Assembly: GCF_017873675.1 (NCBI RefSeq)
Contig: NZ_JAGGKK010000018.1
Location: forward strand, 18,203-82,202
From: Virgibacillus litoralis
Lineage (GTDB): Bacteria; Bacillota; Bacilli; Bacillales; Amphibacillaceae
DNA length: 64,000 nt
Direction: 5' to 3'
Shown here in pieces: positions 26,295-37,539 of this stretch; position 1 is the stretch's first letter, and the number at the start of each line of letters is the position of its first letter. Both the position numbers and the translations under genes were made by a program. Below the pieces are notes generated by a model. That model was given only the letters and a program-made list of their open reading frames with translations, had not been told where the DNA came from and searched no databases.

Positions 26295-26337
26295 GAAAAA
26301 GGTGTCATATGAAAAGTTTATTTTGATGCCACTTTTT
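26295..26337 (-). terminator. Orphan terminator
   Basis: Imperfect stem AAAAAGTGGCATCA/TATGACACCTTTTT on the minus strand, followed by CATTTC. It has no recognised gene directly upstream except the 49-codon frame. Confidence 0.5.
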
Positions 26338-26454
26338 AGCTTCGACATACGATTGTAGTTGTAGAAGAGTATCTAGAGTATTTACGGAGGAATTTTTAGA
26401 TTTAGGTAAAGTCCAATTAGAAACTTTCTTAAACTGTAAAAAATAATCCCTCAC
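26305..26454 (-). CDS. Possible small gene or gene remnant (49 codons)
   Basis: An open frame from GTG at 26454 reads MRDYFLQFKKVSNWTLPKSK and ends in KKWHQNKLFI. The composition is protein-like, and a minus-strand terminator overlaps its stop. However there is no ribosome site before the GTG, and another terminator (26444-26483) overlaps the start. I do not recognise the family. It may be the 3' end of a lost gene. Confidence 0.25.
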   Translation of the reverse strand: MRDYFLQFKKVSNWTLPKSKNSSVNTLDTLLQLQSYVEAKKWHQNKLFI

Positions 26455-26483
26455 GTTCTTTAGCAGGACACGTTAAGGGATTA
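26444..26483 (-). terminator. Second minus-strand terminator downstream of suf operon
   Basis: Stem TAATCCCT/AGGGATTA (26444-26451 with 26476-26483) followed on the minus strand by ATTTTTTAC. Confidence 0.6.
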
Positions 26484-26565
26484 CTCCTTCAATTATGCCG
26501 CCCCCTATTGATGGGATACGTCTATTGGAACTGTTCCATGTGTGTAACACTTGTTGATCAATTAA

Positions 26566-26615
26566 TTAGAAAACTTTAGTTATGCAGTTGGTTTAATAGC
26601 TTTCCTTATCTGAAC
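26566..26615 (+). repeat. Dispersed hairpin repeat family 1, partial copy E
   Basis: TTAGAAAACTTTAGTTATGC, then AGTTGGTTTAATAGCTTTCC and TTATCTGAAC. The element's first half is missing and the hairpin is degenerate. Confidence 0.5.
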
Positions 26616-26644
26616 AAAAGCCCAAGCGCCTGTTCAGCGCCATA
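26616..26644 (-). repeat. 3'-end fragment of dispersed repeat family 4
   Basis: The reverse strand reads TATGGCGCTGAACAGGCGCT then TGGGCTTTT, matching the 3' end of the 38813-39018 element (GGCGCTGAACAGGCGCTTG). It is wedged between two family 1 copies. Confidence 0.7.
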
Positions 26645-26733
26645 TTAGAAAACTTGGCATTCGCCAAGCCTTTGGGCGAATTGCCTTAGTTGCACTTATG
26701 CAGTAAGAAAGGATTTATACTTTCTTATCTGCT
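26645..26733 (+). repeat. Dispersed hairpin repeat family 1, copy C (near-complete)
   Basis: TTAGAAAACTTGGCATTCGC is followed by CAAGCC...GGGCGAATTGCC, TTAGTTGCACTTATGCAGTA and AGAAAGGATTTATACTTTCT. CTTGGC/GCCAAG and ATTCGCC/GGCGAAT can form alternative small hairpins before the long 3' hairpin. Confidence 0.8.
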
Positions 26734-26734
26734 A

Positions 26735-26766
26735 AAAAACCTTGATATGACAAAGTCATATCAAGG
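26735..26766 (-). terminator. Terminator of the suf operon
   Basis: A perfect 12-bp stem CCTTGATATGAC/GTCATATCAAGG with a 3-nt loop; on the minus strand followed by TTTTTTAG. It lies 12 bp past the sufB stop. Confidence 0.85.
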
Positions 26767-26777
26767 CTTTCTACAGT

Positions 26778-28175
26778 TTAGCCGATTGAACCTTCCATTT
26801 CAAATTTGATTAGGCGGTTCATTTCTACGGCATATTCCATTGGAAGCTCTTTTGTGAATGGCTCGATAAAGCCCATTACAATCATTTCGGTAGCTTCTTC
26901 TTCACCAAGTCCTCTACTCATAAGGTAAAACAACTGCTCTTCAGAAACTTTGGAAACTTTTGCTTCGTGTTCCAAGGAAATATTATCATTATTAATTTCG
27001 TTATATGGAATTGTATCGGATGTTGATTCATTATCCATAATTAACGTATCACACTCAATGTTAGAACGTGCACCGGATGCTTTTCGTCCAAAATTAACAA
27101 TACCGCGATACGATACTTTACCACCTTGTTTTGAAATTGACTTCGAAACAATAGTGGAAGAAGTATTCGGTGCAAGGTGATGCATTTTAGCACCAGCATC
27201 CTGGTGCTGGCCACGGCCGGCAATTGCAATTGACAGTGTATTACCGCGTGCACCTTCACCTTTTAATATGATAGATGGATATTTCATCGTCAACTTAGAA
27301 CCGATGTTACCATCAATCCATTCCATTGTTGCATTTGCATCAGCAGTGGCACGTTTAGTAACCAAGTTATAAACGTTATTTGCCCAGTTCTGAATTGTTG
27401 TATAACGGCAATATGCATCTTTATGAACAAAGATTTCAACGACTGCACTGTGCAGTGAATTCGTTGTATAAACTGGTGCTGTACAACCTTCAACATAGTG
27501 TACAGATGAACCTTCATCAGCGATGATAAGTGTACGTTCAAACTGTCCCATATTTTCCGAGTTTATACGGAAATATGCTTGTAGAGGTGTTGTCGTTTGC
27601 ACACCCTTTGGAACATAGATGAACGATCCGCCAGACCATACAGCTGAGTTTAAGGCAGCAAATTTATTGTCTGAAGCCGGAATAACTTTTCCGAAATATT
27701 GTTTAAACAGATCTTCGTTTTCTTTAAGTGCAGTATCCGTATCCTTAAATACAATACCCATATCTGATAAATCTTGCTTTAAGCTGTGATATACTACCTC
27801 AGATTCATACTGTGCAGATACACCAGCTAGATATTTTTGTTCAGCTTCTGGGATACCCAATTTATCAAATGTTTGTTTAATTTCATCAGGTACCTCATCC
27901 CATGATTTTTCTGTTCTTTCAGATGGCTTAACATAGTAAATAATCTCATCAAAATTCAATTCGGAAAGATCTCCACCCCATTGCGGCATTGGCATCTTAT
28001 AGAATTGATTTAATGCTTTCAAACGATAATCCAGCATCCATTGAGGTTCATCTTTCATTCTTGAGATTTCTTCAACTACCTCTTGTGTAAGTCCTTTTCC
28101 AGAGCGGAAAATCGAAACGTCTTTATCATGAAAGCCATATTTATACTCTTCCATTTCTGGCATTTGCTTTGCCAT
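26778..28175 (-). CDS. sufB: Fe-S cluster assembly protein SufB
   Basis: A scaffold subunit of the SufBCD complex on which [4Fe-4S] clusters are built; 465 residues, the family length. The SufB/SufD core beta-helix is recognisable ([20 protein letters not shown], then [10 protein letters not shown]) with the conserved Cys in VEGCTAP, and the C-terminal [25 protein letters not shown] lies 8 nt before the ATG. It is the last gene of sufC-sufD-sufS-sufU-sufB, 101 bp after sufU, and is followed by a strong terminator. Confidence 0.96.
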   Translation of the reverse strand: MAKQMPEMEEYKYGFHDKDVSIFRSGKGLTQEVVEEISRMKDEPQWMLDYRLKALNQFYKMPMPQWGGDLSELNFDEIIYYVKPSERTEKSWDEVPDEIKQTFDKLGIPEAEQKYLAGVSAQYESEVVYHSLKQDLSDMGIVFKDTDTALKENEDLFKQYFGKVIPASDNKFAALNSAVWSGGSFIYVPKGVQTTTPLQAYFRINSENMGQFERTLIIADEGSSVHYVEGCTAPVYTTNSLHSAVVEIFVHKDAYCRYTTIQNWANNVYNLVTKRATADANATMEWIDGNIGSKLTMKYPSIILKGEGARGNTLSIAIAGRGQHQDAGAKMHHLAPNTSSTIVSKSISKQGGKVSYRGIVNFGRKASGARSNIECDTLIMDNESTSDTIPYNEINNDNISLEHEAKVSKVSEEQLFYLMSRGLGEEEATEMIVMGFIEPFTKELPMEYAVEMNRLIKFEMEGSIG

Positions 28176-28276
28176 GTAAAAAACCTCCTTCAGGTGTTTT
28201 GGGACGTACTAGTACCGATACTGATACGACATTTGCGTAATAACCGGCATTATCTCCATCATCCATTAGCTACCTA

Positions 28277-31231
<2,955 letters not shown>

Positions 31232-31248
31232 ATTACCCCTCCTAACTT

Positions 31249-32034
31249 TTACGCTTTTTGCTCAAGAGATTCGTCTTCGATGCCTAGTTCTTCTTTGATC
31301 CAGTCATAACCTTCAGCTTCAAGACGTTTTGCCAGTTCAGGTCCACCTGATTTAACAACACGACCCTGCATCATAACATGAACTTTGTCTGGCGTGATGT
31401 AATTAAGTAAACGCTGATAGTGTGTAATGATTAAGCAACCAAAATTATCATCTCGTAGTTTATTAATTCCTTTGGACACTACTTTTAATGCATCAATATC
31501 CAAACCTGAATCAATTTCATCTAAAATTGCAATTTCCGGCTTAATAAGCATTAATTGAAGAATTTCATTACGCTTTTTCTCACCGCCTGAGAATCCTTCA
31601 TTTAAATAGCGCTGTGCCATGTTTTTGTCAATTTCAAGATGATCTAATGCAGCATCCATTTCTTTAATAAACTTCATTAATGAAATTTCATCGCCTTCTT
31701 CACGGCGAGCATTTATAGATGAACGAAGGAAATCAGATGTTGTTACACCACTAATTTCACTAGGATATTGCATTCCAAGGAAAAGACCTGCACGTGCGCG
31801 CTCATCTACTTCCATTTCCAATACGTCCTCACCGTCTAAGTATACACTTCCTTCAGTGATTTCGAATTTTGGATGACCCATGATAGCTGATGCAAGTGTT
31901 GATTTCCCAGTACCATTTGGTCCCATAACTGCATGGAACTCGCCACCCTTTATCGTAAGGTTTACACCTTTTAATATTTGGTTACCTTCAATTGAAACAT
32001 GAAGATTTTTAATTTCTAGTGTTGATCCTGCCAT
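31249..32034 (-). CDS. sufC: SufC, ATPase of the SufBCD complex
   Basis: A 261-residue cytosolic ABC-type ATPase driving conformational change of SufBCD. Walker A GPNGTGKST is at 38-46, the signature motif FSGGEKKRNEI and Walker B IAILDEIDSGLDIDAL follow. The ATG at 32034 is chosen because GGAGGT lies 6-7 nt upstream; a longer frame from 32076 lacks one. First gene of the operon, with a ~440-bp leader region holding repeat copy D further upstream. Confidence 0.95.
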   Translation of the reverse strand: MAGSTLEIKNLHVSIEGNQILKGVNLTIKGGEFHAVMGPNGTGKSTLASAIMGHPKFEITEGSVYLDGEDVLEMEVDERARAGLFLGMQYPSEISGVTTSDFLRSSINARREEGDEISLMKFIKEMDAALDHLEIDKNMAQRYLNEGFSGGEKKRNEILQLMLIKPEIAILDEIDSGLDIDALKVVSKGINKLRDDNFGCLIITHYQRLLNYITPDKVHVMMQGRVVKSGGPELAKRLEAEGYDWIKEELGIEDESLEQKA

Positions 32035-32278
32035 GTCGATACCTCCAATTACTATTTTGTGCTTATTTCTTTTCAAATGGCTATTACATCCATTCTCAAT
32101 TTATTCTCATTATAATCTTAAAGCATTTCGAATTTATTATCAACTCATTCATACTAATAAAAACGTGGATATCTAGCTGATTAATTATGTTTTGTTTTGA
32201 GAAAAGTTATGAATTTCTTTACTATATTGTATGCAATAACTGAGAATGTACTTTCTGATTTTACTATAATTATTTTTT
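32035..32278. other. Upstream region of the suf operon, no gene seen
   Basis: AT-rich and non-coding. A TATAAT box is present on the minus strand around 32110-32116 but without a well-placed -35. Two ATTCTCA motifs 13 bp apart (around 32093-32112) could be part of a regulator site; the match to a Fur box is too weak to claim. Confidence 0.4.
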
Positions 32279-32427
32279 TTAGAAAACTTGGCATTCGTTA
32301 AAGGGGTTCTTATGAAAGCGTATTTTGCTTTCTTAGAACCCCTTATACTCTGGAGTGCAAGCCTTAATATAGATAAGCCTTAGTTGCACTTATGCAGTAA
32401 GAAAGTATTTATACTTTCTTAACTGCC
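32279..32427 (+). repeat. Dispersed hairpin repeat family 1, copy D, enlarged by a nested hairpin
   Basis: It starts TTAGAAAACTTGGCATTCG and ends with the perfect hairpin GCAGTAAGAAAGTA/TACTTTCTTAACTGC. Between them is an extra palindrome AAGGGGTTCT/AGAACCCCTT (about 32300-32344) not found in the other copies. Confidence 0.75.
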
Positions 32428-32433
32428 AAGAAA

Positions 32434-32463
32434 AAATGCTGGTACCCCATCTAGGATACCAGC
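32434..32463 (-). terminator. Terminator of the 56-residue gene
   Basis: Stem TGCTGGTA/TACCAGCA with a small internal mismatch; the minus strand continues TTTTTTCTT. Confidence 0.7.
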
Positions 32464-32477
32464 ACAATTAATATTTA

Positions 32478-32648
32478 TTAATTATGAATGTGACTATCAA
32501 TTTCAGCTACCATATGTTTACATTGTTCATACTCTTTTTGTCGTCTTTTTTCAACAGCAATGCGATTTTCTAACTTTCTTTCATACTCCGCATAACACAT
32601 CTTATGCGTTTGCTGCATTCCCTTCTCCATCTCTGGAGTGTAATTCAT
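32478..32648 (-). CDS. Small hypothetical protein, 56 residues
   Basis: Reads MNYTPEMEKGMQQTHKMCYA and continues as a charged helix (EYERKLENRIAVEKRRQKEY) to EIDSHIHN, with cysteines at 18 and 43. Probably one long amphipathic helix or coiled coil. I do not recognise the family. GTGGGATTAAG before the ATG is a weak ribosome site, but a good terminator follows 15 bp after the stop on the same strand. Together these favour a real gene. It is located between metQ and sufC, both on the same strand. Confidence 0.55.
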   Translation of the reverse strand: MNYTPEMEKGMQQTHKMCYAEYERKLENRIAVEKRRQKEYEQCKHMVAEIDSHIHN

Positions 32649-32859
32649 CTTAATCCCACTATAAATAGTGAATCATCCTTTCGATTTGATTACAATATTA
32701 AGAATATCACAAGGACGATACCCTACACAATGTGCATTTAAACGTTTAAAATCGTAATTAATAATATATGGAAGTATTGAAAATGGATAGCAACTTTTAC
32801 TTTACACATAGAGCTAATTACTGCTATTTACTATGAATTACTCAAAATTCGCTATAAAA

Positions 32860-33684
32860 TTACTTCGCTTCTCCATTTACTGGAACTACTGCACCATCAA
32901 ATTCTTCTAAAATAAAGTTTTGGACCTCCTCAGAGTGCAGTACATCAACTAATGTGTTTAACGAATCATTACCTTTATTTTCTGTTTTAACTGCAACAAC
33001 ATTTACATATGGAGATTCTTCACCTTCTAGAATCAAGGCGTCTTCCAATGGATTCAAATCTGCGCCAATTGCATAATTGGTATTGATCGCCACTAAAGTG
33101 TTTTCTTCTGACTCATATAGCTCTGGTAAGAATGCTGCGTCATAATCATAGGAGAACTTTAAGTTTTTCGGATTCTCAACAATATCTTCTGTAGTAGCAT
33201 CTACCTTGTCCACTTTTTCAGAAAGTTTAATAAGCCCTTCTTTTTCTAACAAGGATAGTACTCGTCCGTGGTCAGCGACAGAACGGCTCATAAGCACTTC
33301 GGTTCCTTTAGTAATTTCGTCAACACTATTAATTGTTTTCGAATATATCCCAATTGGCTCAATGTGAATTCCACCAATGTGTGTGAAATCATAGCCAATA
33401 TCTGCAATTTGCTTGTTTAAATAAGGAATATGCTGAAAATAATTTGCGTCAAGTTCACCACTTGAAAGGTCTTCATTTGGTAAAACATAGTCAGTGTACT
33501 CTTCAATTTTTAAAGTGATTCCTTTTTCCTCAAGAATTGGTTTAGCTTTCTCTAAAATTTGTGCGTGTGGAGTACTGGATGCACCAACCTTAATTACATT
33601 ATCACCTGTACCGGAATTACTCCCGCCACAAGCTGCTAATACTAGCACAAAAAATATAGATACGAATGCCAAAATCTTTTTCAT
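32860..33684 (-). CDS. metQ: MetQ, methionine ABC transporter substrate-binding lipoprotein
   Basis: A 274-residue NlpA/MetQ family lipoprotein; binds methionine outside the membrane and delivers it to MetI/MetN. A signal peptide ends in the lipobox VLAAC with Cys19. The family signature YTDYVLPNEDLSSGELDANY and FQHIPYLN follows. GGGAGAGAG precedes the ATG. Third gene of metN-metI-metQ (14-bp gap), controlled by the SAM riboswitch at 35430-35600. Confidence 0.94.
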   Translation of the reverse strand: MKKILAFVSIFFVLVLAACGGSNSGTGDNVIKVGASSTPHAQILEKAKPILEEKGITLKIEEYTDYVLPNEDLSSGELDANYFQHIPYLNKQIADIGYDFTHIGGIHIEPIGIYSKTINSVDEITKGTEVLMSRSVADHGRVLSLLEKEGLIKLSEKVDKVDATTEDIVENPKNLKFSYDYDAAFLPELYESEENTLVAINTNYAIGADLNPLEDALILEGEESPYVNVVAVKTENKGNDSLNTLVDVLHSEEVQNFILEEFDGAVVPVNGEAK

Positions 33685-33698
33685 TTTATCTCTCTCCC

Positions 33699-34367
33699 TT
33701 ATCTTTTATCTAATTGGTTAGTAATAAAATCTCCAATGAATTGAAAAATAAATACAATGATTACGATTAATACGGTACAAACAAATACGACATCAAACAT
33801 ACGTCGCTGGAATCCGAAAAAGTATGCATAATTTCCTAGACCACCAGCCCCTATAACACCTGCCATTGCAGTATAGCCAATCAAAGCAATTGCAGATACA
33901 GTAAGCCCTGATACAAGTGCGGGCATTGACTCTGGAAGCAATACACGAAATATTATTGTGCGAGTCTTTGCCCCCATAGATTTCGCTGCTTCGATCACAC
34001 CCTTATCAACTTCCTTCAGTCCAATCTCTACAAGTCTTCCGTAGAAAGGAGCCGCACCAATGATTAAAGCTGGTAATGCTGCATTTGGTCCGCGTATAGT
34101 TCCAATCAGAAAGTCAGTAAACGGGAACAAAAGTAATATTAAGATTATAAATGGAATCGCTCGAAAAACGTTTACGATAGATGCCACGATTAGGTTCAGA
34201 AATTTATTCTGCCAAATACCCCCTTTCATTGTCAGGTAAAGTAGCAACCCTAATAGTATTCCAAAAATAAATGTTCCAAATAATGAAAGGATAGTCATGT
34301 AAAAGGTTTCGTAAGTGGCAACCCATAAATCCTCCATATTCAAATTCGGGAAAAGATTAGTTAGCAT
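33699..34367 (-). CDS. metP: MetI (MetP), methionine ABC transporter permease
   Basis: A 222-residue inner-membrane permease with five helices and the EAA-type loop (AAKSMGAKTRTIIFRVLLPESMPA) that contacts the ATPase. The ATG at 34367 follows GGAGGTGG and overlaps metN by 11 bp; an upstream extension to 34400 would be out of character. The symbol metP follows B. subtilis usage (metI in E. coli); not to be confused with the NSS transporter at 17175. Confidence 0.93.
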   Translation of the reverse strand: MLTNLFPNLNMEDLWVATYETFYMTILSLFGTFIFGILLGLLLYLTMKGGIWQNKFLNLIVASIVNVFRAIPFIILILLLFPFTDFLIGTIRGPNAALPALIIGAAPFYGRLVEIGLKEVDKGVIEAAKSMGAKTRTIIFRVLLPESMPALVSGLTVSAIALIGYTAMAGVIGAGGLGNYAYFFGFQRRMFDVVFVCTVLIVIIVFIFQFIGDFITNQLDKR

Positions 34368-35388
34368 CGCGAACCACCTCCACTTCCACTGAGGTCTCAT
34401 TTGTTATAAAGTCTATAGCTTTATTGATTTCACTCAACTCGCCATCAGCCTGCACAAAAAGTGTTCCATAGGCACCACGCTGCGTTTGTGTGATCTTGCC
34501 CTGCAGAATGTTAATATCAATTGCAAATTTTTTAGCAACTTGACTAATCAATGCCTGGTTTGTTGTCTCACCAATGAAATGGAGGCGGATAAGCTTACCG
34601 CTGTCATAAGTATCAATTAAATGAGCTACTCCGTCATCTTCATCGTTGGTTCCCATCACCTGCTCAACGAATTTTTTTGTAACAGTCTTTTTCGGGCGTA
34701 AAAAAACATCCAGAACATCGCCTTGCTCAACGATTCTTCCTTCTTCCATTACTGCGACTTGATTACATATTTTGCGAATTACATGCATTTCATGAGTAAT
34801 TAGAATAACCGTTAAACCAAGCTTTTTATTAATATCAACTAACAAATCTAATATCGCGTTGGTCGTTTCCGGATCAAGTGCTGAAGTTGCTTCATCACAT
34901 AGCAATACTTTTGGATTATTTGCAAGTGCTCTCGCTATCCCAACACGCTGCTTCTGCCCACCACTTAACTGAGAGGGATAAGCACTTTCTCTACCTGCAA
35001 GTCCAACTAATTCGATTAACTCTTGAACACGCTCTTCACGTTCAATTTTTGATATGCCTGCAATTTCCAATGGGAATGCAATGTTATCTTTTACAGTCCG
35101 CGACCATAATAAATTAAAATGTTGAAAAATCATGCCTATTTCCTGACGTGCCACTCGAAGTTGTTTTGAATTTAATGCAGTGATTTCCTGCTGGTCAATA
35201 ACAATTTTCCCGCCAGTAGGTTCCTCCAGCCGATTGAGCAATCGTACAAATGTACTTTTACCCGCACCACTGTATCCAATGACACCAAAGATTTCACCTT
35301 CATTTATATCAAGGGTCAATTCATCCACTGCTGTAATGCTGCTTTTATTCGATTTAAAGATTTTATTTAAACCCTCTATTGAAATCAC
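34357..35388 (-). CDS. metN: MetN, methionine ABC transporter ATPase
   Basis: A 343-residue ABC ATPase. Walker A GYSGAGKST at 38-46, signature LSGGQKQR, Walker B LLCDEATSALD, H-loop LITHEMH. The C-terminal ~75 residues form the NIL domain, which binds methionine and inhibits transport when the cell is replete. The start is a GTG at 35388 with AGGAGG 7 nt upstream. First gene of the metNPQ operon behind a SAM riboswitch. Confidence 0.95.
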   Translation of the reverse strand: MISIEGLNKIFKSNKSSITAVDELTLDINEGEIFGVIGYSGAGKSTFVRLLNRLEEPTGGKIVIDQQEITALNSKQLRVARQEIGMIFQHFNLLWSRTVKDNIAFPLEIAGISKIEREERVQELIELVGLAGRESAYPSQLSGGQKQRVGIARALANNPKVLLCDEATSALDPETTNAILDLLVDINKKLGLTVILITHEMHVIRKICNQVAVMEEGRIVEQGDVLDVFLRPKKTVTKKFVEQVMGTNDEDDGVAHLIDTYDSGKLIRLHFIGETTNQALISQVAKKFAIDINILQGKITQTQRGAYGTLFVQADGELSEINKAIDFITNETSVEVEVVRDAN

Positions 35389-35429
35389 AAGTTTTCCTCC
35401 TTAACATTCATTATTGTGTCCTAAAACAT

Positions 35430-35600
35430 AAAAAAACGTCTTTCTGTAAGAGAACAGAAAGACGTAATATATGTAGTCTTTACGTTCCCTTATCTGTCAA
35501 AGCAGCTACTTTGCAGGAGTTGGCACCTTTCAAATTAAAAAAACATTTGAGGTTGCCGCGGTTTCATAGGGCCAGCCCCTCCACCGCTCAAGATAAGAGA
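35430..35600 (-). ncRNA. SAM-I riboswitch (S box) with terminator, upstream of metN
   Basis: On the minus strand: CTCTTATC...GAGCGGTGGAGGG, then GGCCCTATGAAACCGCGGCAA, then AAAGGTGCCAACTCCTGC, and closing GATAAGGG (aptamer about 35487-35600). An intrinsic terminator ACGTCTTTCTGT/ACAGAAAGACGT plus TTTTTTT follows (35429-35465). All S-box landmarks are present. It turns the met operon off when S-adenosylmethionine is high. Confidence 0.95.
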
Positions 35601-35635
35601 TTAAAAAAGTATTTAATTTAAAATCGATAATCTAG

Positions 35636-35664
35636 ATATTAGCACGCCTAAATTAATGTGTCAA
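35636..35664 (-). promoter_or_regulatory. Sigma-A promoter of the SAM riboswitch/metNPQ transcript
   Basis: TTGACA (35664-35659), 17-bp spacer, TAATAT (35641-35636) on the minus strand, about 35 bp upstream of the aptamer. Confidence 0.8.
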
Positions 35665-35670
35665 TAAAGA

Positions 35671-35985
35671 TTAGTTATCAGAAAATAACGATGGCTCATA
35701 TTCCATTAAATAGCTGTAAATATTAGCAATCGATTTGAATGCATATATTTTTTCCTTGATTTCGTTACCATCCTTAATTAATAGACATGGTACACTTTCA
35801 ATTTGATTATTCTGCATAAACTCTGGATACAATGAGGCATTCATGTCATAAAAAATATCCTGTTTATGAACCGATTCAATCTTATCGAGCATTGATTTTG
35901 CCAACGCGCATGTACCACAAAATGGTGTATAAATATATAGTAAATAATGTTCTTTTTCTAATTGTTCCTCACTAATCTGTTGCAA
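35671..35985 (-). CDS. yusE: Thioredoxin-like protein YusE
   Basis: About 104 residues, with the thioredoxin active site CGTC at 23-26 (YTPFCGTCALAK) and the cis-Pro in SVPCLL. A cytosolic disulfide reductase or redox carrier is likely; its partner is unknown. AGGGTGG lies 5 nt before a TTG at 35985; an in-frame GTG at 35994 would add three residues but overlaps that site. It lies 10 bp after yusF, as in B. subtilis, and probably shares its transcript. Confidence 0.82.
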   Translation of the reverse strand: MQQISEEQLEKEHYLLYIYTPFCGTCALAKSMLDKIESVHKQDIFYDMNASLYPEFMQNNQIESVPCLLIKDGNEIKEKIYAFKSIANIYSYLMEYEPSLFSDN

Positions 35986-35995
35986 TACTACCACC

Positions 35996-36352
35996 CTAAA
36001 TCAAGAATATGGGATTAACCTCGATTCGCTTGGCTACTAATGCCGTTGCAAGAATATTATCAGGGGTCGTTGCTACTTCACGAAACTCACTGCTCACATA
36101 AATGTGTTCAGCATGTGGAAGCTCACGAGTTAACTGTTTACGCAGTTTTATCCCTGAACTATCTTCATCAACTAAAATAAAAACATCCCTATTATCCAAA
36201 TCATACGTTTCCAAAAGCTCATCAAATCGTTCAACACCGAGTGTCCCATTCGTGCATATTACTTCAACATCATCGGCTATTACTCGCTTGACCTGCTTTT
36301 TATCAGTTAGTCCCTCAACAATGATAACTTTTTCTGCTTCATTTGTCATCAT
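35996..36352 (-). CDS. yusF: Toprim-domain protein YusF
   Basis: A 118-residue stand-alone Toprim domain. Conserved Glu in VIIVEGLTDK and the DxD-type motif ILVDEDSSG are visible; these bind magnesium in primases, topoisomerases and RNase M5. The closest comparison is RNase M5-like small Toprim proteins, but the target is unknown. The ATG at 36352 has AAGGAG 8 nt upstream; the in-frame ATG at 36361 is too close to that site. Confidence 0.83.
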   Translation of the reverse strand: MMTNEAEKVIIVEGLTDKKQVKRVIADDVEVICTNGTLGVERFDELLETYDLDNRDVFILVDEDSSGIKLRKQLTRELPHAEHIYVSSEFREVATTPDNILATALVAKRIEVNPIFLI

Positions 36353-36361
36353 TACATGCAC

Positions 36362-36755
36362 TCCTTACATTAAATTACTGAATGCATTAATCATATATTT
36401 TACTACTTTTTTGAATCCACATCCAATAAATAATATTATTGCATTACAAATTATATTAGATAGTTTATGCTTAAACTGAATTATTAAGTATGAATATGAA
36501 TTTTTTAAAGATATAAAGTGCGACACAAAAACCAAGAGCCTACGATGCAAAGGAAGTACTAGTGCAGACGTTTATCCATCTTTCCAGGGTATTGTGAACA
36601 TATCTAGCACATATGGAAAAACAACTATTTCTGAAAACAGCCAAAAAAGTAACGGGTTCACTTGTGAGGTGCTAAACAGTAAATCTCAAGTTAAATCTCA
36701 GCAATAATCTCATAGTTTTCACTAGACAGGCTGGTGTCCACGGATTTGGCGGATC
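36362..36755. other. Gene-free stretch with degenerate repeat traces
   Basis: No convincing gene. A fragment of repeat family 2's outer tail is at about 36615-36642 (AAAACAACTATTTC, TGAAAACAGCC). Three AATCTCA motifs lie 13 bp apart at about 36681-36713. The frame at 36365-36550 on the minus strand lacks a ribosome site and has no recognisable family. Confidence 0.45.
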
Positions 36756-36969
36756 CTCATTCCGTTATTTCCTTAAAAACGCCTATTTTGATCATGTTAT
36801 GTAATCCTCATTCCGCTATTCACCCTTTTCAGCCACATTTTTCATTGTTATTAGGTAAATAACGGAACCAGGAACCGTTTCAACCTTCTAAGACGGCTTT
36901 TTCACCCATTTAGCGGAACCACGATTCACTTAACTGTTTTTGTGTTCCACACTCCGCTGAGTTCACACC
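36756..36969 (+). repeat. Dispersed repeat family 5, copy P
   Basis: From 36817 to 36969 it matches the reverse complement of 63761-63910 at roughly 85% by eye. Modules TTCCG(T/C)TATT and AACGGAACC/AGCGGAACC recur about every 40-51 bp (36760, 36811, 36861, 36911, 36952), first on one strand and then on the other. An extra module (36756-36816) is present only in this copy. Confidence 0.75.
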
Positions 36970-37025
36970 TATAATCACTATAAAATCACATACACTAAAA
37001 TTTCGTTGTGAATTACATTATAGCA

Positions 37026-37070
37026 ATAAAAAAGACCGACTTCACAAGATTACAGTGTGCAGTCAGCCTT
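37026..37070 (-). terminator. Terminator of gcvH
   Basis: Stem AAGACCGACT/AGTCAGCCTT with two mismatches, then TTTTTTATT on the minus strand, 10 bp past the gcvH stop. Confidence 0.55.
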
Positions 37071-37080
37071 ATTAATAGGA

Positions 37081-37464
37081 TTAATCTTCCTCGATTATTT
37101 CCTGATATTGCTCAGCAGATAGTAAATTATTTAGTTCTGAATCGTCAGATGGTTCCAAAACTACCATCCATGCTTTTTCATATGGTGATTCATTAACAAA
37201 TTCAGGACTATCCTCTAATTCTTCATTGATTTCTACAACTTTTCCGCTGATTGGGGCGTACAATTCGGAAACCGTTTTAACAGATTCAACGCTGCCGAAT
37301 GGTTCATCTACTTCAACCTCTTCACCTACTTCGGGAAGTTCAACAAATACAATATCCCCTAATTCGGATTGTGCAAATTCTGTAATACCAATACGTACAT
37401 TTCCATCTTCTTCTTTTACCCATTCGTGTTCTTCTGAATATAATAAATCTTTAGGTAAGCTCAT
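37081..37464 (-). CDS. gcvH: Glycine cleavage system H protein
   Basis: A 127-residue lipoyl carrier protein. The lipoylation Lys63 is in [15 protein letters not shown]. It shuttles the aminomethyl group among glycine cleavage enzymes and, in Bacillus, also serves as the entry point for lipoylation of other enzymes. No gcvT or gcvP genes are nearby, as is usual for Bacillus. GGAGGGAT lies 6 nt before the ATG. Confidence 0.95.
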   Translation of the reverse strand: MSLPKDLLYSEEHEWVKEEDGNVRIGITEFAQSELGDIVFVELPEVGEEVEVDEPFGSVESVKTVSELYAPISGKVVEINEELEDSPEFVNESPYEKAWMVVLEPSDDSELNNLLSAEQYQEIIEED

Positions 37465-37539
37465 CTAAATCCCTCCGTTAATTAATTGCAATATTACTAT
37501 ACTAGGTATATGGACTTTTTTCTAGCATTTTTACTTCTA

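Noticed and set aside
26341..26440. IS3-type transposase tail on the minus strand
   Set aside because: One frame gives a YNYNRMSKLKSG-like string reminiscent of IS3 transposase ends, but the other frame is longer and ends in a terminator; similarity is too short to claim a mobile element.
32093..32112. Fur box before the suf operon
   Set aside because: Two ATTCTCA motifs lie here, but they are direct repeats and do not form the expected inverted repeat.
35379..35621. An 80-codon plus-strand frame
   Set aside because: It is antisense to the SAM-I riboswitch and its terminator, with no ribosome site.
36365..36550. A 61-codon minus-strand frame downstream of gcvH
   Set aside because: No ribosome site, no recognised family, odd composition; probably chance in AT-rich sequence.
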